64,000 bases of DNA, from the NCBI RefSeq assembly GCF_900102635.1, contig NZ_FMZQ01000001.1:949046-1013045 (forward strand). Reading direction: 5' to 3'. The notes below the pieces were generated by a model. That model saw only the letters and a program-made list of their open reading frames with translations, did not search any database and was not told the DNA's origin. This stretch comes from Ectopseudomonas chengduensis. Lineage in GTDB: Bacteria; Pseudomonadota; Gammaproteobacteria; Pseudomonadales; Pseudomonadaceae. Of the stretch, positions 1-12,717 are shown piece by piece (the first letter of the stretch is position 1; every line of letters begins with the position of its first letter). A program made the translations under genes and the position numbers.

Positions 1-1091
1 GTGCGGTGCGTGAGCCTTATGCCCAGGCGATGCGCATGCTCAACCAGAGTGGCTTGCCGGTGCTGGCGGTGGATATTCCTTCTGGTTTGCACGCCGATAG
101 CGGCGCGCGTCTTGGTGTGGCCGTGCGCGCCGATCTGACCGTGACCTTCATCGCCCTCAAGCTCGGCCTGCTGACGGGCGTTGGCCCGGAGCTGTGCGGC
201 GAGCTGCAGTTCGACGATCTGCAAGGCGATGCCCGGCTATTGGCCCAGGCGCCCAGCGTGGCGCAGCGTCTCGATCCGGCCAATCTGCCGCGCCTTGCGG
301 CTCGGTCGCCGGTGGCGCACAAGGGCCACTTCGGTCACCTGCTGGTGATCGGTGGCGATCTGGGAATGGGCGGCGCTGCGCTGCTCTGTGCCGACAGTGC
401 CCTGCGTGTCGGCGCTGGCCTGGTGTCACTGGCGACACGAGGCGAGCATGTCGCGGCCGCTTTGGTGCGACGGCCTGAAATCATGTGTGCGGCGGTGGCG
501 TCGGCCAATCAGCTGTTGGCACTCACCGAGCGCGCCGATGTCTGCGTGGTGGGGCCTGGCCTGGGTCAGGGGGCCTGGTCGCGCAGTTTGCTGTCTGGCG
601 TCTGTGGTCTCGATATGCCTCAGGTCTGGGATGCCGATGCGCTCAATCTGCTGGCTGCCGGCCAGGTCGCCGCGCCTGATCAGGGCGTGCTCACGCCGCA
701 TCCGGGCGAAGCGGCGCGTTTGCTGGGTATCGATACCGCAAGCGTGCAGGCTGATCGGCCGGTTGCCGTGCGGGCCCTGGCGCAACGTTTTGGTCTGGTG
801 GTGGTGCTCAAGGGCGCAGGCAGCCTGGTCGCAGCACCGGATGGGCGTCTGGCGCTGTGTGATCGCGGCCATCCGGCGATGGCGGGAGCCGGCTTGGGTG
901 ATGTTCTGGCAGGATTGATCGGTGCGCTGCTGGCGCAGGGCATGGCAGCGTATGATGCGGCCTGCCTGGCGGTATGGCTGCATGCGCGGGCCGGTGAGGT
1001 GCTGGCTGCGCAGGGGCGCGGGCTGGCTGCCGGTGATCTGCCCTGCACCATTCGTCAGTTATTGGAGGAGTTGTGTCCTTGTGTGAAGTGA
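1..1091 (+). CDS. nnr: Bifunctional NAD(P)H-hydrate epimerase / ADP-dependent NAD(P)H-hydrate dehydratase, 5' truncated
   Basis: Repairs hydrated NADH and NADPH (NADHX/NADPHX) by epimerising the R and S forms and dehydrating the S form with ADP. The reading frame is open at the left edge of the window, so most of the N-terminal epimerase (YjeF_N) domain lies outside; what remains starts near the motif [12 protein letters not shown]. The C-terminal kinase-like dehydratase domain is complete, with [13 protein letters not shown], a VVGPGLG segment and the [15 protein letters not shown] signature near the end. It ends in TGA and overlaps tsaE by 19 bases, so the two are translationally linked. 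The gene order nnr-tsaE-amiB-mutL-miaA-hfq is the usual gammaproteobacterial one. Function is known for the family; confident. Confidence 0.93.
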   Translation, partial: AVREPYAQAMRMLNQSGLPVLAVDIPSGLHADSGARLGVAVRADLTVTFIALKLGLLTGVGPELCGELQFDDLQGDARLLAQAPSVAQRLDPANLPRLAARSPVAHKGHFGHLLVIGGDLGMGGAALLCADSALRVGAGLVSLATRGEHVAAALVRRPEIMCAAVASANQLLALTERADVCVVGPGLGQGAWSRSLLSGVCGLDMPQVWDADALNLLAAGQVAAPDQGVLTPHPGEAARLLGIDTASVQADRPVAVRALAQRFGLVVVLKGAGSLVAAPDGRLALCDRGHPAMAGAGLGDVLAGLIGALLAQGMAAYDAACLAVWLHARAGEVLAAQGRGLAAGDLPCTIRQLLEELCPCVK

Positions 1092-1546
1092 AACTCGAAG
1101 CGGCCGACGAAGCCGCAATGCTGACTCTGGGGGCGCGGATCGCCGAGATCAGTGGGGGGCAGGGCATCATCTATCTGCATGGTGATCTGGGCGCCGGCAA
1201 AACCACCCTTTCACGCGGCATTCTGCGCGGCCTGGGCCATGCTGGTGCGGTCAAGAGTCCGACCTTTACCCTGGTCGAACCCTACGAAATTGGCGACATG
1301 CGCGCCTTTCATTTCGATCTTTATCGTCTGGTCGATCCTGAGGAATTGGAGTTTCTCGGCATCCGCGATTACTTCGAGGGGGATGCCTTGTGCCTGATCG
1401 AATGGCCGCAGCGTGGCGCGGGCGTTTTGCCAAAGCCCGACCTGGACATTACCATTAGCCCTCAAGCGAGCGGCCGTTCGCTGTTGCTGCAGGGGCATGG
1501 GGCTCGAGGGGAGGCCTGGTGCAATGCCCTGAGCAGCAAGGAATGA
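1073..1546 (+). CDS. tsaE: tRNA threonylcarbamoyladenosine biosynthesis ATPase TsaE
   Basis: P-loop ATPase partner of TsaB-TsaD in making t6A37 on ANN-decoding tRNAs, cytoplasmic. The 157-residue protein has Walker A GDLGAGKT at residues 37-44, the family motif SPTFTLV around 62-68, HFDLYRL at 80-86 and LIEWPQRG at 108-115; length is typical. The chosen start is GTG at 1073, which follows a strong GGAGGAG Shine-Dalgarno at 1064-1070 and lies inside the end of nnr. The next gene, amiB, begins 10 bases after the stop, so it belongs to the same operon. Confidence 0.95.
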   Translation: MSLCEVKLEAADEAAMLTLGARIAEISGGQGIIYLHGDLGAGKTTLSRGILRGLGHAGAVKSPTFTLVEPYEIGDMRAFHFDLYRLVDPEELEFLGIRDYFEGDALCLIEWPQRGAGVLPKPDLDITISPQASGRSLLLQGHGARGEAWCNALSSKE

Positions 1547-1556
1547 ATAAGAAACG

Positions 1557-2984
1557 ATGGGGTTGGTTATGCGCATAGGCGCGCTGGTTACAGCTGTGGG
1601 GGTGTTGTTGGCGGCCCTGGCTGCCGAGGCCCTGGCTGCCTCCGATATACGGAGCGTGCGTCTGTGGCGTGCCCCGGACAATACCCGTCTGGTCTTCGAT
1701 CTGTCTGGCCCGGTACAGCACAGCGTGTTCACCCTTGCCGCACCTGATCGCATCGTTATCGACGTCAGTGGCGCCAAATTGGCTACCAGTCTCGAGCAAC
1801 TTTCGCTGGCCAATACCCCGATCACCGGTGTGCGCTCGGCCCAGCGCAGCGCCGATGACCTGCGAGTGGTCATCGATTTGTCGGCACCGGTGTCGCCAAA
1901 GAGCTTTACCCTCGCGCCTAATCAGCAATATGGCCATCGCCTGGTGGTCGATTTGTTCGATCAGGGCAGTGCGCCCCCCGCCACGCAGACGCCCAGCATT
2001 GCCGCCAGCGCACCTCCTGTGCCGGTCACGCCAACCCAGCCACCACCGAAGTTGACGCCTGTGCCTAATGGCAAGCGCGATATCGTCGTCGCCATTGATG
2101 CCGGCCATGGTGGCGAGGACCCGGGTGCGCTGTCGCCGGTCAAGGGGCAGTACGAAAAGAACGTGACCCTGGCCATCTCCAGAGAGTTGCAGCGGCAGAT
2201 CAATGCCGAAAAGGGCTTCCGTGCCGAACTGGTGCGCACCGGTGACTATTTCATTCCGCTGCGTAAACGCACCGAGATCGCGCGCAAGAAAGGCGCAGAC
2301 CTGTTCGTGTCCATTCATGCCGACGCGGCGCCGCGGGCTTCGGCGTTCGGCGCTTCGGTCTATGCCCTGTCCGAGCGGGGTGCCACGTCCGAGACGGCGC
2401 GCTGGCTGGCCGACGCCGAGAACCAGTCCGACCTGATCGGTGGCGCCGGCAATGTCAGTCTCGACGACAAGGACAAGATGCTCGCCGGCGTGTTGCTGGA
2501 TCTGTCGATGACCGCTTCGCTGTCCTCCAGTCTCAATGTCGGGCAGAAGGTGCTGTCGAACATGGGCGGCATCACCCCGCTGCACAAACGGCGCGTCGAG
2601 CAGGCAGGCTTCATGGTGCTGAAATCGCCGGATATTCCTTCGATTCTGGTTGAGACCGGTTTCATCTCCAACCCCAACGAAGCCAAGAAACTGCATACCG
2701 CCAGCCATCAGCAGGCGCTGGCGCGTTCGATCACCACCGGGGTCAAGCAGTTCTTCCATGAGAACCCGCCGCCTGGCACCTACGTTGCCTGGCTGCGTGA
2801 TGAAGGCAAGATCGCTGCGGGTCCGCGTGAGCATGTGGTGGCACGCGGCGAGAGCCTGGCGCTGATCGCCCAGCGCTACCAGATCAGCCTGGCGTCCCTG
2901 CGTAGTGCCAACAAGCTCAATGGTGACGTGATCAAGGTCGGCCAGACATTGCAGATACCCGCCACAGCGCTGGCAGCCCAGTAG
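1557..2984 (+). CDS. amiB: N-acetylmuramoyl-L-alanine amidase (AmiB/AmiC type) with AMIN and LysM domains
   Basis: Periplasmic zinc amidase that removes stem peptides from septal murein during cell separation. Seen: signal peptide about residues 1-27 (cut near ALA-AS), AMIN domain about 30-135, a proline-rich linker 138-170, Amidase_3 domain about 174-400 and a LysM peptidoglycan-binding repeat about 425-467. Zinc ligands fit H184 ([10 protein letters not shown]), E200 and H254 (SIHADA); E366 in LVETGFISN fits the catalytic glutamate. A second in-frame ATG at 1569 gives MRIGAL and is an equally good start for the signal peptide. The stop overlaps the mutL GTG start by one base. Confidence 0.95.
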   Translation: MGLVMRIGALVTAVGVLLAALAAEALAASDIRSVRLWRAPDNTRLVFDLSGPVQHSVFTLAAPDRIVIDVSGAKLATSLEQLSLANTPITGVRSAQRSADDLRVVIDLSAPVSPKSFTLAPNQQYGHRLVVDLFDQGSAPPATQTPSIAASAPPVPVTPTQPPPKLTPVPNGKRDIVVAIDAGHGGEDPGALSPVKGQYEKNVTLAISRELQRQINAEKGFRAELVRTGDYFIPLRKRTEIARKKGADLFVSIHADAAPRASAFGASVYALSERGATSETARWLADAENQSDLIGGAGNVSLDDKDKMLAGVLLDLSMTASLSSSLNVGQKVLSNMGGITPLHKRRVEQAGFMVLKSPDIPSILVETGFISNPNEAKKLHTASHQQALARSITTGVKQFFHENPPPGTYVAWLRDEGKIAAGPREHVVARGESLALIAQRYQISLASLRSANKLNGDVIKVGQTLQIPATALAAQ

Positions 2985-4864
2985 TGAGTGTCATGTCCCG
3001 TATTCATTTGCTTAGCCCGCGCCTGGCCAACCAGATCGCTGCGGGCGAGGTGGTCGAGCGTCCGGCTTCGGTCGCCAAGGAACTGCTGGAAAACAGCCTG
3101 GACTCCGGTGCGCGGCGTATCGATGTCGAAGTCGAGCAGGGCGGTGTCAAACTGCTCAAGGTGCGCGACGATGGTGGCGGTATCGCCCCGGACGACCTGC
3201 CGCTGGCGTTGGCGCGCCATGCCACCAGCAAGATTCGTGAGCTGGAAGATCTCGAGGCCGTGCTCAGCATGGGCTTTCGTGGCGAGGCGCTGGCGTCGAT
3301 CAGCTCGGTATCGCGCCTGACCCTGACCTCGCGTATCGCCGACGCCGACCAAGCCTGGCAGGTGGAAACCGAAGGCCGCGACATGGAGCCACGCGTGCAG
3401 CCTGCTGCGCACCCGGTGGGTACCTCGGTGGAAGTGCGTGACCTGTTTTTCAATACCCCGGCGCGGCGCAAGTTCCTGCGTGCCGAGAAGACCGAGTTCG
3501 ATCACCTGCAGGAGGTGATCAAGCGCCTGGCGCTGGCGCGGTTCGATGTGGCTTTCCATCTGCGTCACAACGGCAAGACCGTGTTCGCCCTGCACGAGGC
3601 TGGCGACGAAATCAGCCGTGCGCGCCGCGTCGCTTCTGTCTGCGGACCGGCTTTTCTGGAGCAGGCGCTGCCCATCGAGATCGAGCGTGGTGGCCTGCGT
3701 TTGTGGGGTTGGGTCGGCTTGCCGACCTTCTCCCGCAGCCAGGCGGATCTGCAGTATTTCTACGTCAACGGCCGCATGGTGCGCGACAAGCTGGTGGCCC
3801 ATGCGGTGCGCCAGGCCTATCGCGACGTGCTGTTCAATGGCCGGCACCCGACCTTCGTGCTGTTTCTGGAAATCGATCCGTCGACGGTGGACGTCAACGT
3901 TCACCCAACCAAGCATGAAGTGCGTTTTCGTGACAGCCGCATGGTCCATGACTTCCTCTACGGCACCCTGCATCGCGCCCTGGCCGATGTGCGCCCGGAA
4001 GATCAGGTGGCGGCTCCGGCAGCCATCTCACCCATGGCGCGCCCGAGCGGCCTGGCTGCCGGAGAATTTGGCCCGCAGGGCGAAATGGGTCTGGCTGCCA
4101 GCATTCTTGAAACCCCGGCTCCCAGCCTGCAGCCGGCCTGGCGCGGCAGTGGTGCCGGGTACCAGCAGCCTGCAGTTAATCCCGGCGTATCCGCTGGCGA
4201 AGCCCAGGCAGCGTATCGCGAGTACTTCTCGCCGCTGCCGAGCGCTCAGGCTCAGTCGATGCCGCAGGAGCAGGGCGATATTCCGCCACTCGGTTACGCA
4301 GTGGCGCAGCTCAAAGGCGTTTACATTCTCGCCGAAAACGCTCAGGGCCTGGTGGTGGTGGACATGCACGCCGCGCACGAGCGCATCACTTACGAGCGGC
4401 TCAAGCACGCCATGGCCAGTGAAGGCTTGCGTGGTCAGCCCTTGCTGGTGCCGGAGTCCATCGCCCTCAGCCAGCGCGAAGCCGATTGCGCCGAGGAGCA
4501 TGGCGAGTGGTTCCAGCGCCTGGGCTTCGAGCTGCAGCGCCTGGGTGAGGAAACCGTGGCGATTCGCCAGATTCCGGCGTTGCTCAAACAGGCTGAGGCC
4601 ACCCAGTTGGTGCGTGACGTGCTGGCCGATTTGCTCGAGTACGGCACCAGCGACCGCATCCAGGCACATCTCAACGAGCTGCTGGCGACCATGGCCTGCC
4701 ATGGTGCGGTGCGCGCCAACCGGCGCCTGACCATTCCCGAGATGAACGCCCTGCTGCGTGATATGGAACAGACCGAGCGCAGCGGCCAGTGCAACCACGG
4801 GCGTCCGACCTGGACGCAGTTGAGCATGGATCAGCTAGACAAGTTGTTCATGCGTGGTCAGTAA
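2984..4864 (+). CDS. mutL: DNA mismatch repair protein MutL
   Basis: Mismatch repair matchmaker/endonuclease linking MutS to strand removal. N-terminal GHKL ATPase: [12 protein letters not shown], the N-box glutamate in [15 protein letters not shown] and GFRGEAL are all visible. The C-terminal dimerisation domain carries [12 protein letters not shown] near residue 460, which fits the D-x-H-A-x2-E-x4-E endonuclease motif with Met in the usual Gln place, and CNHGRPTW close to the end. This suggests a nicking MutL, as expected in a genus without MutH. The start could be GTG 2984 or ATG 2993; both keep the whole ATPase domain. 626 residues, normal length. Operon member between amiB and miaA. Confidence 0.96.
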   Translation: MSVMSRIHLLSPRLANQIAAGEVVERPASVAKELLENSLDSGARRIDVEVEQGGVKLLKVRDDGGGIAPDDLPLALARHATSKIRELEDLEAVLSMGFRGEALASISSVSRLTLTSRIADADQAWQVETEGRDMEPRVQPAAHPVGTSVEVRDLFFNTPARRKFLRAEKTEFDHLQEVIKRLALARFDVAFHLRHNGKTVFALHEAGDEISRARRVASVCGPAFLEQALPIEIERGGLRLWGWVGLPTFSRSQADLQYFYVNGRMVRDKLVAHAVRQAYRDVLFNGRHPTFVLFLEIDPSTVDVNVHPTKHEVRFRDSRMVHDFLYGTLHRALADVRPEDQVAAPAAISPMARPSGLAAGEFGPQGEMGLAASILETPAPSLQPAWRGSGAGYQQPAVNPGVSAGEAQAAYREYFSPLPSAQAQSMPQEQGDIPPLGYAVAQLKGVYILAENAQGLVVVDMHAAHERITYERLKHAMASEGLRGQPLLVPESIALSQREADCAEEHGEWFQRLGFELQRLGEETVAIRQIPALLKQAEATQLVRDVLADLLEYGTSDRIQAHLNELLATMACHGAVRANRRLTIPEMNALLRDMEQTERSGQCNHGRPTWTQLSMDQLDKLFMRGQ

Positions 4865-4917
4865 TTGAATGAAGCCCTGAGTCAGGGGCGCCCGTCTTCG
4901 TGTTTCGAGCCATATTG

Positions 4918-5889
4918 ATGTCTTCGCTTCCTCCTGCAATCTTCCTGATGGGCCCGACTGCCGCCGGCAAGACCGATCTGGCCCTGGAGCTGGCGCGCGT
5001 ATTGCCGTGTGACCTGATCAGCGTCGATTCGGCGCTGGTCTATCGCGGCATGGACATCGGCACGGCCAAGCCCGAGCGAGTCGTTCTGGACGAATTTCCC
5101 CATGCGTTGATCGATATTCGCGATCCGGTCGAGAGTTATTCGGCGGCGGAATTTCGCGCCGATGCCCTGGCTGCCATGGCCGAGAGCGCCGCACGTGGGC
5201 GTATTCCGCTGCTGGTGGGCGGCACCATGCTCTATTACAAGGCGCTGTTGGAGGGCTTGGCCGATATGCCCAGCGCCGACCCGGCCATCCGCGCCGAGCT
5301 GGAAGCAAGGGCTGCAGCCGAAGGTTGGGAGGCGCTGCATCGGGAGCTGGCTGAGGTCGATCCAGAGTCCGCCGCGCGCATCCATCCCAACGATCCGCAG
5401 CGTCTGACCCGGGCGCTTGAGGTCTATCGCGTGAGCGGCCTGAGCATGACCGAGCATCGCCTGCGCCAGGCTGCAGGAAATCCCGATGCGGGCACATCAG
5501 GCACTGGGCAATTACCCTATACTGTTGCTCAGCTTGCTATCGCACCAGCGCAGCGTCAGGTTTTGCATGACCGCATCGCTCAACGATTTCGGGTGATGTT
5601 GGAACAGGGTTTCGTGGAAGAGGTCGAAGCCCTGCGTAGACGAAGTGACTTGCACGCGGGATTGCCGTCTATACGGGCGGTGGGTTATCGCCAGGTATGG
5701 GAATACCTCGATGGCGAGCTGTCCCGGGACGATATGGTCGAGCGGGGCATCATCGCCACTCGGCAATTGGCCAAGCGTCAGTTCACCTGGCTACGCGGTT
5801 GGGAGAACTTGCATTGGCTCGATAGCCTGGCCTGCGACAATCTGTCTCGCGCCTTGAAATACCTGGAAAGCGTCTCCATATTGAAATGA
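4918..5889 (+). CDS. miaA: tRNA dimethylallyltransferase MiaA
   Basis: Transfers dimethylallyl from DMAPP to A37 of tRNAs reading UNN codons, the first step toward ms2i6A. The 323-residue protein begins [19 protein letters not shown], with the P-loop GPTAAGKT at residues 12-19, then [35 protein letters not shown] and [19 protein letters not shown], all typical of the family. I chose ATG 4918 over an upstream GTG at 4900 because this start matches the conserved family N-terminus. It precedes hfq, as in most gammaproteobacteria. Confidence 0.96.
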   Translation: MSSLPPAIFLMGPTAAGKTDLALELARVLPCDLISVDSALVYRGMDIGTAKPERVVLDEFPHALIDIRDPVESYSAAEFRADALAAMAESAARGRIPLLVGGTMLYYKALLEGLADMPSADPAIRAELEARAAAEGWEALHRELAEVDPESAARIHPNDPQRLTRALEVYRVSGLSMTEHRLRQAAGNPDAGTSGTGQLPYTVAQLAIAPAQRQVLHDRIAQRFRVMLEQGFVEEVEALRRRSDLHAGLPSIRAVGYRQVWEYLDGELSRDDMVERGIIATRQLAKRQFTWLRGWENLHWLDSLACDNLSRALKYLESVSILK

Positions 5890-5968
5890 GACCTTGCCGC
5901 TGGTCGTCTATCCTTGGGGGTGGGGCGGCCTGAAGCCATTGTTTACCTACTAAAATTATTGAAATTGA

Positions 5969-6250
<282 letters not shown>

Positions 6251-6262
6251 TAGGGGGCTGCA

Positions 6263-7564
6263 TTGTTCTTCGAGCGTCATGAGGGCGGTGAGCGGGCCAT
6301 CCTGGTTCATCTGGAAGGCCAAGACTCCGAGGCGAGCGAAGACCCCCAGGAGTTCCAGGAATTGGCCATGTCGGCAGGCGCCGACATGGTCGCTTTCTTT
6401 AGCGTGCCCAGCAGTCGTCTGACTGCCAAGTTCCTTATCGGCAGCGGCAAGGTCGAGGAGCTGCGCGACCAGGTCAAGGCCGTCGAGGCCGATCTGGTCA
6501 TCTTCAATCACACCCTGACACCGAGCCAGGAGCGCAACCTCGAGCGCGCCTTCGAGTGTCGTGTGCTCGATCGTACCGGGTTGATCCTCGATATCTTCGC
6601 CCAGCGTGCGCGCACTCATGAAGGCAAGCTGCAGGTCGAGTTGGCTCAGCTCGATCACATGAGTACGCGCCTGGTGCGTGGCTGGACCCACCTCGAGCGG
6701 CAGAAGGGGGGCATCGGCCTGCGTGGGCCGGGTGAAACCCAGCTGGAAACCGACCGCCGCTTGTTGCGCGTGCGTATTCGCCAGATCAAGCAGAAGCTCG
6801 AGAAGGTGCGCAGTCAGCGCGAGCAGGCGCGCCGTGGGCGTAGGCGCGCGGATATCCCTTCGGTTTCCCTGGTGGGTTACACCAACGCCGGCAAGTCCAC
6901 GCTGTTCAATGCGCTCACCACCTCCGAGGTCTATGCGGCTGACCAGCTGTTCGCCACGCTCGACCCGACCTTGCGGCGTCTGCAGCTCGACGACCTGGGT
7001 CCGATCGTGCTGGCCGACACCGTGGGTTTCATTCGCCACCTGCCGCACAAGCTGGTCGAGGCCTTCCGCGCCACGTTGGAAGAGTCGAGCAACTCCGATC
7101 TGCTGTTGCACGTGATCGATGCCCATGAGCCCGAGCGTATGGCGCAGATCGAGCAGGTACAGAACGTGCTCAAGGAGATCGGCGCACACGAGTTGCCGAT
7201 GCTCGAGGTATACAACAAGCTGGATTTGTTGGATGGTGTCGAGCCGCAGATCCAGCGCGATGCTGATGGCAAGCCGCTGCGTGTCTGGCTGTCGGCCCGT
7301 GAGGGGCGTGGTCTTGAGCTGTTGCGTCAAGCAGTGGCGGAGTTGTTGGGCGAAGATTTGTTCGTCGCCACGCTGCAGCTGCCGCAACGCTTGGGGCGAC
7401 TGCGTGCGCAGTTCTTCGCGTTGGGGGCGGTGCAGAGCGAAGAACATGACGAGTTGGGGCGCAGCTTACTGGCGGTACGTTTGCCGCGAGTCGAGCTCAA
7501 TCGCCTGGTGAGTCGCGAAGGTTTGGAGCCTCAAACCTTCATCGAGCAACATACTTTGCAATAA
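6263..7564 (+). CDS. hflX: Ribosome-rescue/splitting GTPase HflX
   Basis: GTPase that binds the 50S subunit and splits stalled 70S ribosomes under stress. N-terminal HflX domain about residues 10-195 with a glycine-rich GGIGLRGPGETQLETDRR segment; GTPase domain with G1 GYTNAGKST at 205-213, G3 DTVGF at 252-256 and G4 NKLD at 318-321. The start is TTG at 6263 (LFFERHEGGE, read as Met), with a purine-rich stretch near 6252-6257; no ATG is available that keeps the conserved N-terminus. It sits 12 bases after hfq, so the genes are cotranscribed. Confidence 0.95.
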   Translation: MFFERHEGGERAILVHLEGQDSEASEDPQEFQELAMSAGADMVAFFSVPSSRLTAKFLIGSGKVEELRDQVKAVEADLVIFNHTLTPSQERNLERAFECRVLDRTGLILDIFAQRARTHEGKLQVELAQLDHMSTRLVRGWTHLERQKGGIGLRGPGETQLETDRRLLRVRIRQIKQKLEKVRSQREQARRGRRRADIPSVSLVGYTNAGKSTLFNALTTSEVYAADQLFATLDPTLRRLQLDDLGPIVLADTVGFIRHLPHKLVEAFRATLEESSNSDLLLHVIDAHEPERMAQIEQVQNVLKEIGAHELPMLEVYNKLDLLDGVEPQIQRDADGKPLRVWLSAREGRGLELLRQAVAELLGEDLFVATLQLPQRLGRLRAQFFALGAVQSEEHDELGRSLLAVRLPRVELNRLVSREGLEPQTFIEQHTLQ

Positions 7565-7661
7565 AGCCTGGGACGGTGGCTTTGCTGTCACCATAGGGCT
7601 TTGGGTAGCATTGGCCGGCGCGCCGTGGGCGCGCCTTCGCTTTATTAGTACGGAGAACGCT

Positions 7662-8828
7662 ATGGCTTGGAATGAGCCGGGTGGCAACTCGAACAATCAA
7701 GACCCTTGGGGCGGCCGCAAAGGCGGTGGCCGGCAGGGGCCGCCGGATCTCGACGAAGCGTTCCGCAAGCTGCAAGAAAGCCTCAACGGGCTGTTTGGCG
7801 GTGGCAAGAAACGTGGTGACGACGACTCTGGTCGCAGTGGCGGCGGTGGCTTCGGCCTGCTGTTCGTCGGCCTCGGCCTGTTGGCGGTGGTATGGCTGTA
7901 CAGCGCGATCTACGTGGTGGACGAACAGGAGCAGGCCGTGGTGCTGCGCTTCGGTAAGTACCACGAGACCGTTGGTCCGGGCCTGAATATCTATTTCCCG
8001 CCAATTGATCGCAAGTTCCAGGAAAACGTCACTCGTGAGCGCGCCTACAGCAAGCAGGGCGCCATGCTGACCGAAGACGAGAACATCATCGAAGTGCCGC
8101 TGACCGTGCAGTATCGGGTGAGCAACCTGCAGGACTTCGTGCTCAACGTCGAGCAGCCGGAAGTCAGCCTGCAGCACGCTACCGACAGTGCCGTGCGCCA
8201 TGTGGTGGGTTCCACCGAGATGGATCAGGTGCTGACCGAAGGTCGTGAACTGATGGCCAGCGAGGTGCGTGAGCGCCTGCAGCGTTTCCTCGACAACTAC
8301 CGCACCGGTATCACCATCACTCAGGTGAACATCCAGAGCGCTGCGGCGCCGCGTGAGGTTCAGGAAGCCTTCGACGACGTGATCCGTGCCCGTGAAGACG
8401 AGCAGCGCGAGAAGAACCAGGCCGAGTCCTACGCCAACGGCGTGATTCCGGAAGCGCGTGGTCAGGCCCAGCGTCTGCTGGAAGAGGCCAACGGTTACCG
8501 TGATGAAGTCATCGCTCGCGCCCAGGGTGAGGCTGATCGTTTCACCAAGCTGGTCGCCGAGTACCGCAAGGCGCCCGAGATCACTCGCGAGCGTCTGTAC
8601 ATCGACACCATGCAGGAAGTGATGAGCAACACCAGCAAGGTTCTGGTCACCGGTGACAAGGGGCAGAACAACCTGCTCTATCTGCCGCTGGACAAGATGA
8701 TCGACAGCCGTGGTGGTGCTTCTTCCTCCAGCTCTGCCAACAGCAGCAATTCGACAGCGCGTGATCCGGCCGTGCCGCTGAGCAGCGATATGTCGCAGCG
8801 TAACCTGCGTACCCGGGAGGGCCGTTGA
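7662..8828 (+). CDS. hflK: FtsH protease modulator HflK
   Basis: Inner-membrane SPFH-family protein that forms the periplasmic HflKC cage around FtsH. Starts MAWNEPGGNSNNQDPWGG at an ATG preceded by CGGAG (7651-7655). A Gly/Asn-rich cytoplasmic head (to about residue 62) is followed by one membrane span (GLLFVGLGLLAVVWLYSAIYV), then the SPFH/band-7 domain and long charged helices (about 225-320), ending in a Ser-rich tail. 388 residues, normal. Its TGA shares one base with the hflC ATG, so the two subunits are coupled. Confidence 0.95.
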   Translation: MAWNEPGGNSNNQDPWGGRKGGGRQGPPDLDEAFRKLQESLNGLFGGGKKRGDDDSGRSGGGGFGLLFVGLGLLAVVWLYSAIYVVDEQEQAVVLRFGKYHETVGPGLNIYFPPIDRKFQENVTRERAYSKQGAMLTEDENIIEVPLTVQYRVSNLQDFVLNVEQPEVSLQHATDSAVRHVVGSTEMDQVLTEGRELMASEVRERLQRFLDNYRTGITITQVNIQSAAAPREVQEAFDDVIRAREDEQREKNQAESYANGVIPEARGQAQRLLEEANGYRDEVIARAQGEADRFTKLVAEYRKAPEITRERLYIDTMQEVMSNTSKVLVTGDKGQNNLLYLPLDKMIDSRGGASSSSSANSSNSTARDPAVPLSSDMSQRNLRTREGR

Positions 8829-9697
8829 TGAACAACAAGTCCCTGATCGGCCTGATCGTGGCCGTGGTTGTGGCCCTGGTGGCGTGGAACAGCTTCTATA
8901 TCGTGGCGCAGACCGAGCGTGCGGTGCTGTTGCAGTTCGGGCGAGTGGTTCAGCCTGATGTGCAGCCCGGCCTGCATGTGAAGATCCCCTACGTCAACCA
9001 GGTGCGTATCTTCGATGGTCGTCTGTTGACGCTGGATTCGACGTCCTCGCGCTTCCTGACCCTGGAGAAGAAGGCGCTGATGGTCGATGCCTATGCCAAG
9101 TGGCGAGTGAAGGATGCCGAGCGCTTCTATCAGTCCACCTCGGGCATGAAGCAGGTCGCTGATGAGCGTCTGGCGCGTCGTCTGGAAGCATCGCTGCGTG
9201 ACCAGTTCGGTAAGCGCACCCTGCACGAATCGGTATCCGGTGAGCGTGATGCGCTGATGGCCGACGTGACTGCGACCCTCAACCGCGCCGCCGAGCGTGA
9301 GTTGGGTATCGAAGTGGTCGACGTGCGGGTCAAGGCCATCGACCTGCCGCGCGAAGTGAACCGCAGCGTGTTCGAGCGGATGAGCACCGAGCGTGAGCGT
9401 GAAGCGCGCGAGCACCGCGCCAAGGGTCGTGAGCTGGCCGAAGGTATTCGCGCCGACGCCGATCGTCAGCGCCGCGTACTGCTGGCTGAAGCCTATCGTG
9501 AAGCTGAAGAGCTGCGCGGTGACGGTGATGCCCAGGCTGCGTCCATCTACGCCAACGCCTTCGGTCAGGATCAGGAGTTCTACTCCTTCTACCGTAGTCT
9601 GCAGGCTTACCGCGAAAGCTTCGCTGACAAGCGTGATGTGCTGGTGCTGGACCCGGGCAGCGATTTCTTCCGCTACCTGGAAAAATCCAGGCCTTGA
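8828..9697 (+). CDS. hflC: FtsH protease modulator HflC
   Basis: Partner of HflK in the SPFH membrane complex that restricts FtsH access to membrane substrates. 289 residues: a single N-terminal membrane span (LIGLIVAVVVALVAWNSFYIV, residues about 6-26), band-7 domain with RAVLLQFGRVV, and a charged helical C-terminal half rich in Arg/Glu. ATG at 8828 overlaps the hflK stop. A hairpin (9704-9732) and a strong intrinsic terminator (9765-9787) follow, suggesting the long nnr-hflC operon mainly ends here. Confidence 0.95.
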   Translation: MNNKSLIGLIVAVVVALVAWNSFYIVAQTERAVLLQFGRVVQPDVQPGLHVKIPYVNQVRIFDGRLLTLDSTSSRFLTLEKKALMVDAYAKWRVKDAERFYQSTSGMKQVADERLARRLEASLRDQFGKRTLHESVSGERDALMADVTATLNRAAERELGIEVVDVRVKAIDLPREVNRSVFERMSTEREREAREHRAKGRELAEGIRADADRQRRVLLAEAYREAEELRGDGDAQAASIYANAFGQDQEFYSFYRSLQAYRESFADKRDVLVLDPGSDFFRYLEKSRP

Positions 9698-9764
9698 TCG
9701 GCAACCCTGGCGGCGCGATGCGTCGCCAGGGTGACCGCAAGGTAAAACGTGGTATCATGCGGCA

Positions 9765-9787
9765 GCCGGGAAAATCCCGGCTTTTTT
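9765..9787 (+). terminator. Intrinsic terminator after hflC
   Basis: A 7-bp GC-rich stem (GCCGGGA, 9765-9771, with TCCCGGC, 9775-9781), a 3-base loop and six T (9782-9787). A second hairpin without a T run, ACCCTGGCG/CGCCAGGGT at 9704-9732, lies just upstream. Confidence 0.85.
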
Positions 9788-9802
9788 GCGTCTGTGGGAA
9801 TC

Positions 9803-9988
9803 ATGTGGCAGGAACTCGGCATCGCACTGTGTCTGGTATTGGTGCTGGAAGGCATCCTGCCCTTCCTCTATCCGCGCCATTGGCGCGGAGCGGTCATGCA
9901 GGCAGCTCGTCTGCCCGACCGCCGACTGCGCCTTATGGGGCTGGCCAGCATGCTGCTGGGTACGGCCCTTCTATATCTGCTTCACTGA
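9803..9988 (+). CDS. DUF2065 (YjeT-like) small membrane protein
   Basis: 61-residue protein beginning [21 protein letters not shown] with two hydrophobic segments (about residues 4-24 and 42-59) separated by a basic loop, so probably a two-span inner-membrane protein with an unknown role. ATG 9803 follows GTGGGAA. The family is regularly found between hflC and hisZ/purA, as here. It lies directly after the hflC terminator and 37 bases before hisZ. Confidence 0.85.
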   Translation: MWQELGIALCLVLVLEGILPFLYPRHWRGAVMQAARLPDRRLRLMGLASMLLGTALLYLLH

Positions 9989-10025
9989 AGGCTTGTGCCG
10001 CCCGGATCGAGAGGGGAATGGCGAA

Positions 10026-12565
<2,540 letters not shown>

Positions 12566-12590
12566 TCGAGATGCTCTCGAGTCGCACAGG

Positions 12591-12613
12591 AGCCGCCTTC
12601 GGGCGGCTTTTTT
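12591..12613 (+). terminator. Intrinsic terminator after purA
   Basis: AGCCGCC (12591-12597), TTCG tetraloop, GGCGGCT (12602-12608), then a run of T to 12613: a canonical rho-independent terminator that separates purA from the chemoreceptor gene. Confidence 0.93.
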
Positions 12614-12717
12614 GTGCCCGTCCTTAGGGGTGCTCCTGCAGGGGAGCTGGGCATGCGCTTTGCTTATATTCAATAAATCCCGGAAGTCGCCGTTATAGCT
12701 ATTACGGTTGTTGAGGA

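Noticed and set aside
1455..2834. 459-codon minus-strand frame opposite amiB
   Set aside because: Antisense shadow; the amiB frame carries all zinc and LysM motifs.
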